Origin: Polaribacter sp.
Lineage (GTDB): Bacteria; Bacteroidota; Bacteroidia; Flavobacteriales; Flavobacteriaceae
Length of the DNA: 10,007 nt
Assembly (NCBI GenBank): GCA_003537695.1
Contig: DPRC01000016.1
Coordinates: 8,067 to 18,073 of the forward strand
Reading direction: 5' to 3'
The notes beneath the pieces were generated by a model that saw only the letters and a program-made list of their open reading frames with translations, did not search any database and had not been told where the DNA came from. The position numbers and the translations under genes were made by a program. Shown here one piece after another: positions 1 through 6,189 of the stretch. Positions within the stretch are counted from its first letter, which is position 1; the number at the start of each line of letters is the position of its first letter.

Positions 1-327
1 CTAGCCTTAGCAAAAATAAAATTACAAGATAAAAAGTTAGAAAATAATGCCACTAAAGTAGTACTCAAAAATAAGATAACTGCCCTTCAGAAGCAATTGG
101 CTTCCTATATTTCACAAAATGAGTTCACTTTTAAAATAGTAAGAGATTATGCGGTATTGCTAAGCGCAGAGGAACGCAAGTTCTTTTTGGGAGAAAGCTC
201 TTTGTTTTTAGTCAACTATAGAGAGCAGCAGTTTATGGACTCTAAACTAAAAGCAATTGGTTTGGAAAACGCTTTCTTTATAGCAAAAGCAGGTTTGTTT
301 AAAGCAGCGGTCATTGCAATTAACTAA
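1..327 (+). CDS. TolC-family outer-membrane efflux protein, C-terminal fragment
   Basis: The frame is open from the first base of the window to a TAA at 325-327, giving about 108 residues that are the end of a longer protein. The tail fits the C-terminal part of TolC-type outer-membrane factors: a helical region rich in K, Q and L, then the family-typical stretch 'GESSLFLVNYREQQ' (codons about 64-77), then an amphipathic helix that ends in an Ala-rich segment 'AGLFKAAVIAIN'. TolC proteins form trimeric channels that span the outer membrane and periplasm and dock onto HlyD/MacA-type adaptors. A TTG at 97 could be read as a start, but the matching sequence continues upstream of it, so it is an internal leucine codon. 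The partner transporter is probably encoded left of the window. The gene converges with the MaoC-like gene, leaving only 12 bases between stop codons. I am fairly sure of the family and cannot tell the substrate. Confidence 0.8.
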   Translation, partial: LALAKIKLQDKKLENNATKVVLKNKITALQKQLASYISQNEFTFKIVRDYAVLLSAEERKFFLGESSLFLVNYREQQFMDSKLKAIGLENAFFIAKAGLFKAAVIAIN

Positions 328-339
328 GTTATCGCAATG
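312..339. terminator. Imperfect hairpin between convergent stop codons
   Basis: CATTGC (312-317) pairs perfectly with GCAATG (334-339). Inside it, TAAC (321-324) pairs with GTTA (328-331) around a TAA loop that is the stop codon of the TolC-like gene. The element fills the whole gap up to the stop codon of the opposite gene at 340. The position suits a two-way terminator or 3'-end stabiliser. Neither strand has a T-tract after the stem, so intrinsic termination is not well supported and the role is inferred from position. Confidence 0.35.
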
Positions 340-798
340 CTACTCAAAGAATGCTGCTAAAAATTCAGCAACACAGGCAGGCTTTTCTTGCCCTTTAATC
401 TCAATGGTACAGGCAAAAGTTACTTTGACACCCTTGTTGGGTAAATCTGCTATAGCAACCACCGTAGTATGCATTCGCAGCTGACTGTTCACCGGTACAG
501 CATTTGGAAAACGCACTTTGTTCAAGCCGTAATTCAAACCCATTTTTAAGCTTTTAATCGTAAAAACTGCTTCCAATAACTTAGAAATCATCGCTACAGA
601 CATAAAGCCATGTGCAATGGTACTTTTAAAAGGAGATTCTTTGGCTGCTCTTTCAGCATCCACATGAATCCACTGTTTGTCTAATGTTGCATTGGCAAAG
701 TCCCCAATCATTTCTTGGGTAATGGGATACCAGTTTCCTACAGGTAAAGCCTTCCCTACCATTGTTCTGAAATCTGAAATTGTATTAAAAACTTCCAT
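340..798 (-). CDS. MaoC-like (R)-specific enoyl-CoA hydratase family protein
   Basis: This 152-residue single-hotdog protein is the usual size for MaoC/NodN-type dehydratases. The hydratase-2 signature is recognisable: 'FANATLDKQWIHVD' at residues 34-47 contains the expected catalytic Asp (D40) and His (H45), and 'IAHGF' (61-65) follows, as in family members where an Ala-His-Gly segment lies near the acyl-binding site. Enzymes of this family reversibly hydrate trans-2-enoyl-CoA to (R)-3-hydroxyacyl-CoA in the cytoplasm. The true substrate cannot be read from sequence. The helix-breaking 'GD.NP' of classical PhaJ is replaced by 'LDKQW', as is common in NodN-like members. The ATG at 798 lies 2 bases after the TRIC gene stop, so this is the last gene of a helicase-TRIC-MaoC operon. 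A thioesterase encoded just upstream of that operon also acts on acyl-CoA, but a shared pathway is only a guess. Confidence 0.88.
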   Translation of the reverse strand: MEVFNTISDFRTMVGKALPVGNWYPITQEMIGDFANATLDKQWIHVDAERAAKESPFKSTIAHGFMSVAMISKLLEAVFTIKSLKMGLNYGLNKVRFPNAVPVNSQLRMHTTVVAIADLPNKGVKVTFACTIEIKGQEKPACVAEFLAAFFE

Positions 799-800
799 CT

Positions 801-1430
801 TTATTTTTTAAACCTTGTGAATAGATCGTACTTTACTTTGGGGAGTTCTAAATGTAATTTTACAGCAACGATGCGGATACTTACCACAACAGCGGCTGAA
901 ATTATAAAATTGATATTTTCGTCGACCCTAAAATACGACAAAATTAAATACATCAATCCACCAATCAAACAAGCGGAAGCATAAATTTCTTTTTCAAAGA
1001 TCAAGGGTACCTTATTGGTCAACACATCTCGCAACACCCCGCCAAAAACAGCAGAAATCATTCCCATAATCAACGCAACTAAAGGATGTAAATTGTAGGC
1101 CAAACCTTTTTGAAGCCCCAGCAGTGTAAAAACACTCAGACCAATGGTATCAAACAAAAACATGGTGGTACTCAGATACCCGATTTTACTTTTCACAAGA
1201 AAGGTAAACAGGACCGCAGCAAATATGGTGTATAAATAATTTAAATCCCCAATCCAATTGATGGGATGTGCATTGATTAAGACATCTCGCAGCATACCAC
1301 CGCCAACAGCAGTGACAAATGCAATAATAATCACACCAAATAAGTCTAATTTTTTATCTGAAGCAACCAAGGTACCACTGATTGCAAAAGCAAAGGTCCC
1401 TAAAATATCCAACACATAAATAATATCCAT
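801..1430 (-). CDS. TRIC/UPF0126 family membrane protein (trimeric intracellular cation channel-like)
   Basis: This 209-residue, highly hydrophobic protein has the internal duplication typical of UPF0126 (YadS/YicG-like). The first repeat carries 'GGGMLRD' at residues 43-49 and the second carries 'GGVLRD' at 130-135. Each lies in the kinked glycine-rich helix that lines the pore in TRIC channels. About seven membrane helices are visible, including residues 5-23, 30-50, 66-80, 88-106, 115-133 and the region from about 150 to 185, followed by a short basic C-terminus. Bacterial relatives with solved structures are homotrimeric channels permeable to K+ and other cations; some UPF0126 members have been linked to glycine transport. 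Which of these applies here is unknown. Its ATG begins 1 base after the helicase stop codon, and its own stop is 2 bases before the MaoC-like start, so translational coupling is likely. Confidence 0.9.
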   Translation of the reverse strand: MDIIYVLDILGTFAFAISGTLVASDKKLDLFGVIIIAFVTAVGGGMLRDVLINAHPINWIGDLNYLYTIFAAVLFTFLVKSKIGYLSTTMFLFDTIGLSVFTLLGLQKGLAYNLHPLVALIMGMISAVFGGVLRDVLTNKVPLIFEKEIYASACLIGGLMYLILSYFRVDENINFIISAAVVVSIRIVAVKLHLELPKVKYDLFTRFKK

Positions 1431-1431
1431 A

Positions 1432-2553
1432 CTACACGCTCACTTCTGTGAATTTTATATTCAGTGCCTTCTGAAGATCATGCACTTTTTCCAGTTCATT
1501 GGGTAAGATAAACGCCAAAGAAGTTCCTGTTTTCCCAGCTCTCGCTGTTCTACCACTTCTGTGCGTATAATATTCTAATTGCTCTGGCAATTGATGGTGT
1601 ATCACAAACTCTAATCCACTTACATCTATTCCTCTTGCAGAAACATCCGTAGAAACTAAATATTGTAAATTTTCTTTTTTGAAAGCACGCATTACTTTAT
1701 CGCGTTCTTTTTGTTGCATGTCTCCTTCTAAAGCAGCAGTAGAAAAACCTTCTTCAATAAGCAAATTGGCTAAATTTTGAGCTCCAGCTTTGGTTCTACA
1801 AAAAATAATTCCACGTTGGGTACCTCTTTTTTCTAAAAAAGAAATAATATCATTTGCCTTTGTTTTAAGCGTCGTTTTTACAAACTGATGTCTAATATTC
1901 GCATTCACCAATGCATTCTTATTCACCTCTACTCTGGGTGCATTCGAATCCATATAGGTTTTAATAATACGTTTTATTTCTTCTGGCATGGTCGCTGAAA
2001 ACAACCAAGTATTTCGATCATTCTGAGAGGAAAATTTCAAGATGTGGTTCAAATCTTGTTTGAATCCCATGCTTAACATTTCATCAGCCTCATCTAAAAC
2101 CACTGTTTTCACATGACTGATATCAATATCTCCACGCTCAATTAAATCAATAAGCCTCCCTGGAGTTGCCACCACAACATGTGTAGTTCTTTTTAAATTC
2201 CCGATTTGTCGGTCAATTTTCTCTCCACCAAAAACGGCTTCAATAAATATTTTATCCTCGTTGTATTTTGTGTACTTGAAAAATTGTTTTTTAATCTGCT
2301 GCACCAATTCTCTTGTTGGCGACAATACCAATGTTTGGATATGGTCTGAGCTGGTATCGATATGGTGTAATATTGGCAGTCCGAAAGCTGCCGTTTTCCC
2401 AGTACCGGTTTGTGCCAATCCAATAAAATCTGTTTTCGATTTTAATAAAATAGGAATGGTCTGTTCTTGAATTTCTGTAGGCGTAGAAATCCCTAATTCT
2501 TGAATCGATTTAATGTATGCTGGAGTGATTCCTAACGCTGAAAATGAAGCCAT
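1432..2553 (-). CDS. DEAD-box ATP-dependent RNA helicase, minimal core
   Basis: All superfamily 2 DEAD-box motifs are present in order in a 373-residue protein: the Q motif (F4 upstream, Q29), motif I 'AQTGTGKT' (47-54), Ia 'PTREL' (79-83), GG (109-110), Ib 'TPGR' (130-133), II 'DEAD' (154-157), III 'SAT' (186-188), IV around 'IIFCRT', V 'TDVSARGID' and VI 'HRSGRTARAG' (331-340). The two RecA-like domains are complete and the protein ends only 33 residues after motif VI. It therefore lacks the basic or RNA-binding C-terminal extension seen in many bacterial RhlE, DeaD and DbpA proteins. The function is ATP-dependent unwinding or remodelling of RNA, probably in ribosome assembly or mRNA turnover, in the cytoplasm. 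A good -7 promoter element lies 20 bases before the ATG. The gene heads a tight operon with the TRIC and MaoC-like genes. The subfamily cannot be fixed without alignment. Confidence 0.96.
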   Translation of the reverse strand: MASFSALGITPAYIKSIQELGISTPTEIQEQTIPILLKSKTDFIGLAQTGTGKTAAFGLPILHHIDTSSDHIQTLVLSPTRELVQQIKKQFFKYTKYNEDKIFIEAVFGGEKIDRQIGNLKRTTHVVVATPGRLIDLIERGDIDISHVKTVVLDEADEMLSMGFKQDLNHILKFSSQNDRNTWLFSATMPEEIKRIIKTYMDSNAPRVEVNKNALVNANIRHQFVKTTLKTKANDIISFLEKRGTQRGIIFCRTKAGAQNLANLLIEEGFSTAALEGDMQQKERDKVMRAFKKENLQYLVSTDVSARGIDVSGLEFVIHHQLPEQLEYYTHRSGRTARAGKTGTSLAFILPNELEKVHDLQKALNIKFTEVSV

Positions 2554-2572
2554 TTTGTTTCTAAATTTTGTG

Positions 2573-2580
2573 CAAAGATA
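2573..2580 (-). promoter_or_regulatory. Bacteroidota -7 promoter element for the helicase operon
   Basis: On the minus strand this reads TATCTTTG followed by C, a perfect match to the Bacteroidota consensus TAnnTTTGY. It lies between the thioesterase stop (2584) and the helicase ATG (2553). That implies a transcript with a short leader of roughly 10-15 bases and no Shine-Dalgarno sequence. No clear -33 TTG lies 17-23 bases upstream. It should start the helicase-TRIC-MaoC transcript independently of the thioesterase gene. Confidence 0.65.
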
Positions 2581-2583
2581 CTT

Positions 2584-2979
2584 TTATTTAATAGGTTGTA
2601 ATACATTTAAAACATTTTCTCTAATTCTTGCAGGTTTGAATTTTTTTGCATCCAACATGCCCCAAACGGTTTTTGCTTTCATCAGTAATTCCGACCCCTT
2701 ATAAAAGTTCATCAAGCGTTCTGATTTGAAACCTCTGGTTTCTCCTACCCATGTTTTTACCGTAATCTCATCGCCTAAAACGGCCTGTTTTAAATAGTCT
2801 ATTTCGTGTTTAAGCACTACCCACACATACTCCGACAAAGAATTGTTCTTTGTTAAAAATGCCCAATGCGCAACAGCAACCTGGTCCATCCACTTTACAT
2901 AGACCACATTGTTCACATGGTTTAAGGTATCTATGTCTGCTGCCACTACTTTTATTTTTAACTCAAAAACATCTTTCAT
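2584..2979 (-). CDS. Acyl-CoA thioesterase, 4HBT/YbgC-like hotdog family
   Basis: Starting from the ATG at 2979 this is a 131-residue single-hotdog protein. The N-terminal signature 'ADIDTLNHVNNVVYVKW' (residues 14-30) matches the 4-hydroxybenzoyl-CoA thioesterase-type family. D17 aligns with the catalytic Asp of that family and is followed by the HVNN turn (21-24) and an aromatic-rich helix. Such enzymes hydrolyse acyl-CoA or acyl-ACP thioesters in the cytoplasm, usually as dimers or tetramers; the substrate chain is not predictable. A longer frame begins with GTG at 2994. I prefer the ATG because a perfect -7 promoter element (2994-3001) overlaps that GTG and would place the transcript start downstream of it. 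The gene lies 30 bases upstream of the helicase, which has its own promoter, so read-through is possible but not needed. It is divergent from the MATE gene. Confidence 0.88.
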   Translation of the reverse strand: MKDVFELKIKVVAADIDTLNHVNNVVYVKWMDQVAVAHWAFLTKNNSLSEYVWVVLKHEIDYLKQAVLGDEITVKTWVGETRGFKSERLMNFYKGSELLMKAKTVWGMLDAKKFKPARIRENVLNVLQPIK

Positions 2980-2993
2980 ATACTTCGTTTTCA

Positions 2994-3001
2994 CAAATCT
3001 A
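2994..3001 (-). promoter_or_regulatory. Bacteroidota -7 promoter element for the thioesterase gene
   Basis: The minus strand reads TAGATTTG followed by T, a perfect match to TAnnTTTGY, 14 bases upstream of the ATG at 2979. Its last G is the first base of the alternative GTG start. A transcript starting about 4-7 bases further on could not include that GTG, which decides the start. No convincing -33 TTG is seen in the AT-rich DNA upstream. Confidence 0.6.
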
Positions 3002-3083
3002 TAAATTTTAATAGTCCTATAATAATTATTGATGTGCCATTTTCAATAAAATAAGTATTATTCCCGTTCTTTGCAGCGATTCT

Positions 3084-4421
3084 ATGAACAAACTAGCAAA
3101 CGATTTAGGGACCCAAAAAATAAGTACATTACTCATAAAACAAGCAGTACCCGCTACCATTGGTATTCTTGTCATGTCCTTAAACATGATTGTCGATACC
3201 ATTTTTGTTGGACAATGGATTGGGGTGCTGGCCATTGCTGCTATTACCGTAGTATTGCCCATTGTTTTTCTTATTTCCTCTATCGGAATGGGAATTGGGA
3301 TTGGTGGAAGTTCAATCATCTCCCGCGCATTAGGTGCCAATGATGCGAAGAAGGCTTTCTTAACCTTTGGAAATCAAATTAGTCTCACCGTTATTTTAGC
3401 CCTCTTGTTTGTAATCCTTGGCAGCATTTATAGCGCACCAATTCTGAATTTATTTGGCGCAAAAGGAGCTATCCTCCCCATTGCAGCAGAATATTATGGG
3501 GTCATTATTTATGGGGTTCCGTTTTTAGCGTTTGCTATGATGGGAAATCCAACCATTAGAGCCGAAGGGAAACCTAAATTTGCCATGTATGCTATGATGG
3601 TTCCCGCTGTTTTAAATATCGCCTTAGACGTGCTATTTATCAAAGTATTTGATTGGGGAATGTGGGGCGCTGGTTTGGCAACCTCTCTTTCCTATGCCAG
3701 TTGTGGTATGTATATTCTGTACTTCTTTCTGTCCTCAAAAAGCGAATTACAGATTATTCCTAAAAACTTCAAGTTGGATTTTCCGATACTAAAAGAAATT
3801 GGAAAATTAGGTGGCGTAACGATCGTAAGACAGGGTGCGATCAGTATTCTAATGATCGTCTTAAATTACTCACTCTACAAATATGGTGGAGAAATATCCA
3901 TTGCTGTATATGGAATTATAAACCGCGTTATGATGTTTGCCCTTTCACCAGTCTTAGGGGTTACACAGGGTTTCTTGCCGGTTGCTGGATTTAATATTGG
4001 TGCCCATCAAAATGAACGTGTAAAAGAAACCATCAAAAAATCCATATATTTTGGATCTATTCTTGGAACCGTTATTTTTATTGCTATTGTCATCTTCAAG
4101 GAAGAGATCATTGGGATTTTCACCAATGACGCAACCCTACTTGCACAAACCCCAGATGCCATGTTGATTGCCTTTTTAGTGACCCCCATTGTAACCCTGC
4201 AGTTAATTGGATCTGCCTACTTCCAAGCAGCAGGAAAAGCATTGCCTGCATTAATACTAACGCTTTTAAAACAAGGGATTTTCTTAATTCCACTCGCCTA
4301 TATTCTACCTATCTATTATGGTGTTGATGGCGTATGGTGGTCCTTTCCAATTGCAGATACCCTGGCAACCATCATTACCGTATTTGTATTGAAACGTGAG
4401 GTACATAAAAATTTAAAGTAA
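3084..4421 (+). CDS. MATE family efflux transporter
   Basis: This 445-residue integral membrane protein has about twelve hydrophobic helices in two related halves, the usual size and layout of multidrug and toxic compound extrusion transporters. The N-terminal helix 'PATIGILVMSLNMIVDTIFVG' region (about residues 21-42) carries the Asn and Asp typical of MATE TM1. The diagnostic segment after TM4 is present at about residues 155-205: 'IRAEGKPKFAMYA', then an 'NIALD' helix, then 'WGAGLATSLS'. The second half repeats the pattern, with 'GVTQGFLPVAGFNIGA' and a later 'YFQAAGKALPA'. MATE proteins export cationic drugs, metabolites or other organic compounds in exchange for Na+ or H+ across the inner membrane; neither ion nor substrate can be read here. 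The ATG at 3084 has no Shine-Dalgarno sequence. The gene stands alone, divergent from the thioesterase and convergent with the DUF2461 gene. Confidence 0.95.
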   Translation: MNKLANDLGTQKISTLLIKQAVPATIGILVMSLNMIVDTIFVGQWIGVLAIAAITVVLPIVFLISSIGMGIGIGGSSIISRALGANDAKKAFLTFGNQISLTVILALLFVILGSIYSAPILNLFGAKGAILPIAAEYYGVIIYGVPFLAFAMMGNPTIRAEGKPKFAMYAMMVPAVLNIALDVLFIKVFDWGMWGAGLATSLSYASCGMYILYFFLSSKSELQIIPKNFKLDFPILKEIGKLGGVTIVRQGAISILMIVLNYSLYKYGGEISIAVYGIINRVMMFALSPVLGVTQGFLPVAGFNIGAHQNERVKETIKKSIYFGSILGTVIFIAIVIFKEEIIGIFTNDATLLAQTPDAMLIAFLVTPIVTLQLIGSAYFQAAGKALPALILTLLKQGIFLIPLAYILPIYYGVDGVWWSFPIADTLATIITVFVLKREVHKNLK

Positions 4422-4478
4422 GTCGGGAAATTCCGCAACCCGTGCAGCGTGCTTTTTAAAAAACCCAATAGGACCTCC

Positions 4479-5153
4479 CTACACCAGTAACTCTCCGTTT
4501 AAATTCGTCGTTAAAATATCACTAAATAGGTTAAAAAATGGTCGCAAAGCCTTGAAGCTTGTATGCACCTCTTCGGCGAAATTTGGAGACAGCACTTCTG
4601 CATCTGTAAAACTTCTGCTAGCAATAAACCCTTTCTTTCGAAGCAATGCAACCTCAGGATGTGTTTTATCGAAACCTCTTGGTGCTGTTTTGAGCTCAGA
4701 AAAACTTTCGAATTTTCCACCAAAATGTTTTTTGTATTCTTTATTTTCTAAAATACCCTTAATTTCTGAAGCGTCTAATTCAATCTCTTTTCGAATTCTA
4801 AATAAGTCTTCTTTACTGGGCTCCCAAAATCCGCCTGCCAAAAAAGAAGCTCCTGGTCTAATTCTTAAAAAATACCCGCCCCTTAACGCAGTTCCCAACC
4901 TTGCGTAGGAATTTGCAAAATGTGCTTTGTAAGGTGTCTTGTCTTTCGAAAAACGGACATCTCTGTAAATACGCATCATTTTAGATTTTTCTATCTCATC
5001 ATGCTTTTGCAAGTCTTGGTGTATCGCCGCAAAGACCTCCTTCGCATTTTGCTGCGCACTTACATAGGTTTCTTTTTGCTCGGCAAACCAATCTCTATTG
5101 TTATTTTGCTGGAGCGCTTCCAGGTATTGCAGTGTTTTTTTCTCGAATTGCAT
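4479..5153 (-). CDS. DUF2461 family protein
   Basis: This 224-residue soluble protein is full length for DUF2461 (TIGR02453), a widespread family with no established biochemical role. Family hallmarks visible are 'NNNRDWF' (residues 17-23), 'RIYRDVRFSKDKTPYK' (61-76), 'GGYFLRIRPG' and 'GGFWEP' in the middle, and near residues 155-180 'LKTAPRGFDKTHPE' followed by 'LLRKKGF'. No signal peptide or membrane helix is seen, so it is probably cytoplasmic. The ATG at 5153 directly precedes the conserved N-terminal helix. An AGGAAG sits 3 bases before it, too close to be a normal Shine-Dalgarno and probably chance. The gene is convergent with the MATE gene (57 bases between stops) and divergent from the DUF1853 gene (about 120 bases between starts). 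The family call is firm; the function is unknown. Confidence 0.92.
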   Translation of the reverse strand: MQFEKKTLQYLEALQQNNNRDWFAEQKETYVSAQQNAKEVFAAIHQDLQKHDEIEKSKMMRIYRDVRFSKDKTPYKAHFANSYARLGTALRGGYFLRIRPGASFLAGGFWEPSKEDLFRIRKEIELDASEIKGILENKEYKKHFGGKFESFSELKTAPRGFDKTHPEVALLRKKGFIASRSFTDAEVLSPNFAEEVHTSFKALRPFFNLFSDILTTNLNGELLV

Positions 5154-5277
5154 GTGCTTCCTATTTTTAAAAAGCTCAATTTACAAAGAATTCTACAAAA
5201 TAAAAGTCGCTACTTCAAAAATTAACAGCAAATAAGCTGCCTTTATTCCTATAAATTAGTGAAATTAGTACTTGAAC

Positions 5278-6105
5278 ATGAAGCATCAAAAAACAAAAGA
5301 TATTCAAAAAAGGTATGTGGGATTTTTACAAACGCCTGCATTGTGGAAAGGCACTGCCGTTTTAGAGCTACTACAGTTAGAAATCCCAATGCATGCTGCC
5401 AAAATTGACATTGTTATGGATGAAAAAGCACGGCTTGGAAGGTATATAGAACGCTTTGTATCCTTTCAATTAAAGCAGGATCCAAACCATACTATTCTTT
5501 CAGAAAATATTCAAATTCAAAAAGATAAAATTACACTTGGAGAACTGGATTGCATCCTGATGAAAGAAAAGCAACCAATTCATTTGGAAATTAGTTATAA
5601 ATTTTACCTCTATGACCCTACTGTTGGAACTACAGAAATTGCGCATTTTATTGGTCCTAATAGAAAGGATTCTCTCATAGAAAAACTTGTAAAACTACAG
5701 CAAAAACAATTGCCACTACTCTATTCAGAAGCCTGTTCACGCTATCTCACAAGCATTGCTTTAAAAGCGGAAGAAATGACACAACAGGTCTGTTTTAAAG
5801 CACAGTTATTTCTGCCATTTTCAGACATGAACAGGCAGCTAAAAACGATAAACCAAGCTTGCATAGTTGGGTTTTATGCGAATGTAAACGAGCTGCGACA
5901 GTTATCTGCCTGTAAATTCTACATTCCTATTAAAAAAGATTGGCTGGTGCAACCCTATGAAAATGTAAACTGGCAATCATTTGAAACTTTTACAAAAGCT
6001 ACAAAAGAATATTTAGAACGGCAGTTTTCTCCACTCTGCTGGTGTAAAAAACCCAATGGAGATCTTGAGAAATTCTTTTTGGTATGGTGGGATTCAAAGC
6101 AATGA
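5278..6105 (+). CDS. DUF1853 family protein
   Basis: The 275-residue protein from the ATG at 5278 resembles DUF1853, a family of unknown function. Landmarks seen are 'LGRYIERF' (residues 53-60), 'TLGELD' (86-91), 'HLEISYKFYL' (102-111) and a 'GPNRKDSLIEKLVKL' block followed by 'QKQLPLLYS'. E58, D91, E104 and K108 are in the order E, D, E, K that PD-(D/E)XK nuclease folds use. The E-to-K spacing is ExxxK rather than ExK, so nuclease activity is a weak inference. The C-terminal half is rich in aromatic and basic residues, with 'W' clusters near the end. No membrane helix or signal peptide is visible. A TTG at 5272 is in frame but adds only two residues, so I use the ATG. It is a single-gene unit, divergent from the DUF2461 gene and convergent with the exporter operon. 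Confidence 0.8.
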   Translation: MKHQKTKDIQKRYVGFLQTPALWKGTAVLELLQLEIPMHAAKIDIVMDEKARLGRYIERFVSFQLKQDPNHTILSENIQIQKDKITLGELDCILMKEKQPIHLEISYKFYLYDPTVGTTEIAHFIGPNRKDSLIEKLVKLQQKQLPLLYSEACSRYLTSIALKAEEMTQQVCFKAQLFLPFSDMNRQLKTINQACIVGFYANVNELRQLSACKFYIPIKKDWLVQPYENVNWQSFETFTKATKEYLERQFSPLCWCKKPNGDLEKFFLVWWDSKQ

Positions 6106-6132
6106 TATTTTATATCCGTTCCATTTATAAAC

Positions 6133-6168
6133 AAAAAAAAAGAGGAATCTACTCGCGTATACTCCTCT
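6133..6168 (-). terminator. Intrinsic terminator of the ABC exporter operon
   Basis: On the minus strand, AGAGGA (6168-6163) pairs with TCCTCT (6146-6141). An inner three-pair stem GTA/TAC (6159-6157 with 6152-6150) closes a four-base loop, with mismatches between the two stems. The stem is followed directly by nine T residues (6141-6133). G-T and A-T pairs outside the stem can extend it into the T-tract. It starts 22 bases after the adaptor stop codon. On the + strand the A-run precedes the stem and no T-run follows, so it acts mainly leftward. Confidence 0.87.
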
Positions 6169-6189
6169 CTCCAACAAAACTAACTAAAA

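Noticed and set aside
97..327. Separate 76-residue protein starting with TTG at 97
   Set aside because: The frame is open to the window edge and the sequence upstream of 97 continues the same helical TolC-like pattern, so this is a fragment of a larger gene.
3021..3030. Ten-base perfect palindrome AATAATTATT midway between divergent genes
   Set aside because: Made only of A and T in AT-rich DNA, so chance occurrence is likely; no second copy or operator context was seen.
3066..3074. Possible -7 element (GTTCTTTGC) for the MATE gene, which would give a nearly leaderless transcript
   Set aside because: Only the TTTGC half matches; the leading TA is missing and no -33 TTG is found at the right distance.
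3026..3340. Minus-strand frame of 104 codons over the thioesterase-MATE gap and the MATE N-terminus
   Set aside because: Most of it is antisense to the conserved first helices of the MATE protein, and the low-complexity P/I/M-rich translation reflects that.
4422..4478. Terminator in the gap between the convergent MATE and DUF2461 genes
   Set aside because: Only four-pair stems can be drawn (CGGG/CCCG at 4424-4442, or a small CGGG/TCCG hairpin) and the TTTTT at 4453-4457 does not follow a stable stem.
5231..5244. Small hairpin in the DUF2461-DUF1853 gap (CAGC/GCTG)
   Set aside because: A four-pair stem with a six-base AT loop is too weak to call a regulatory element.
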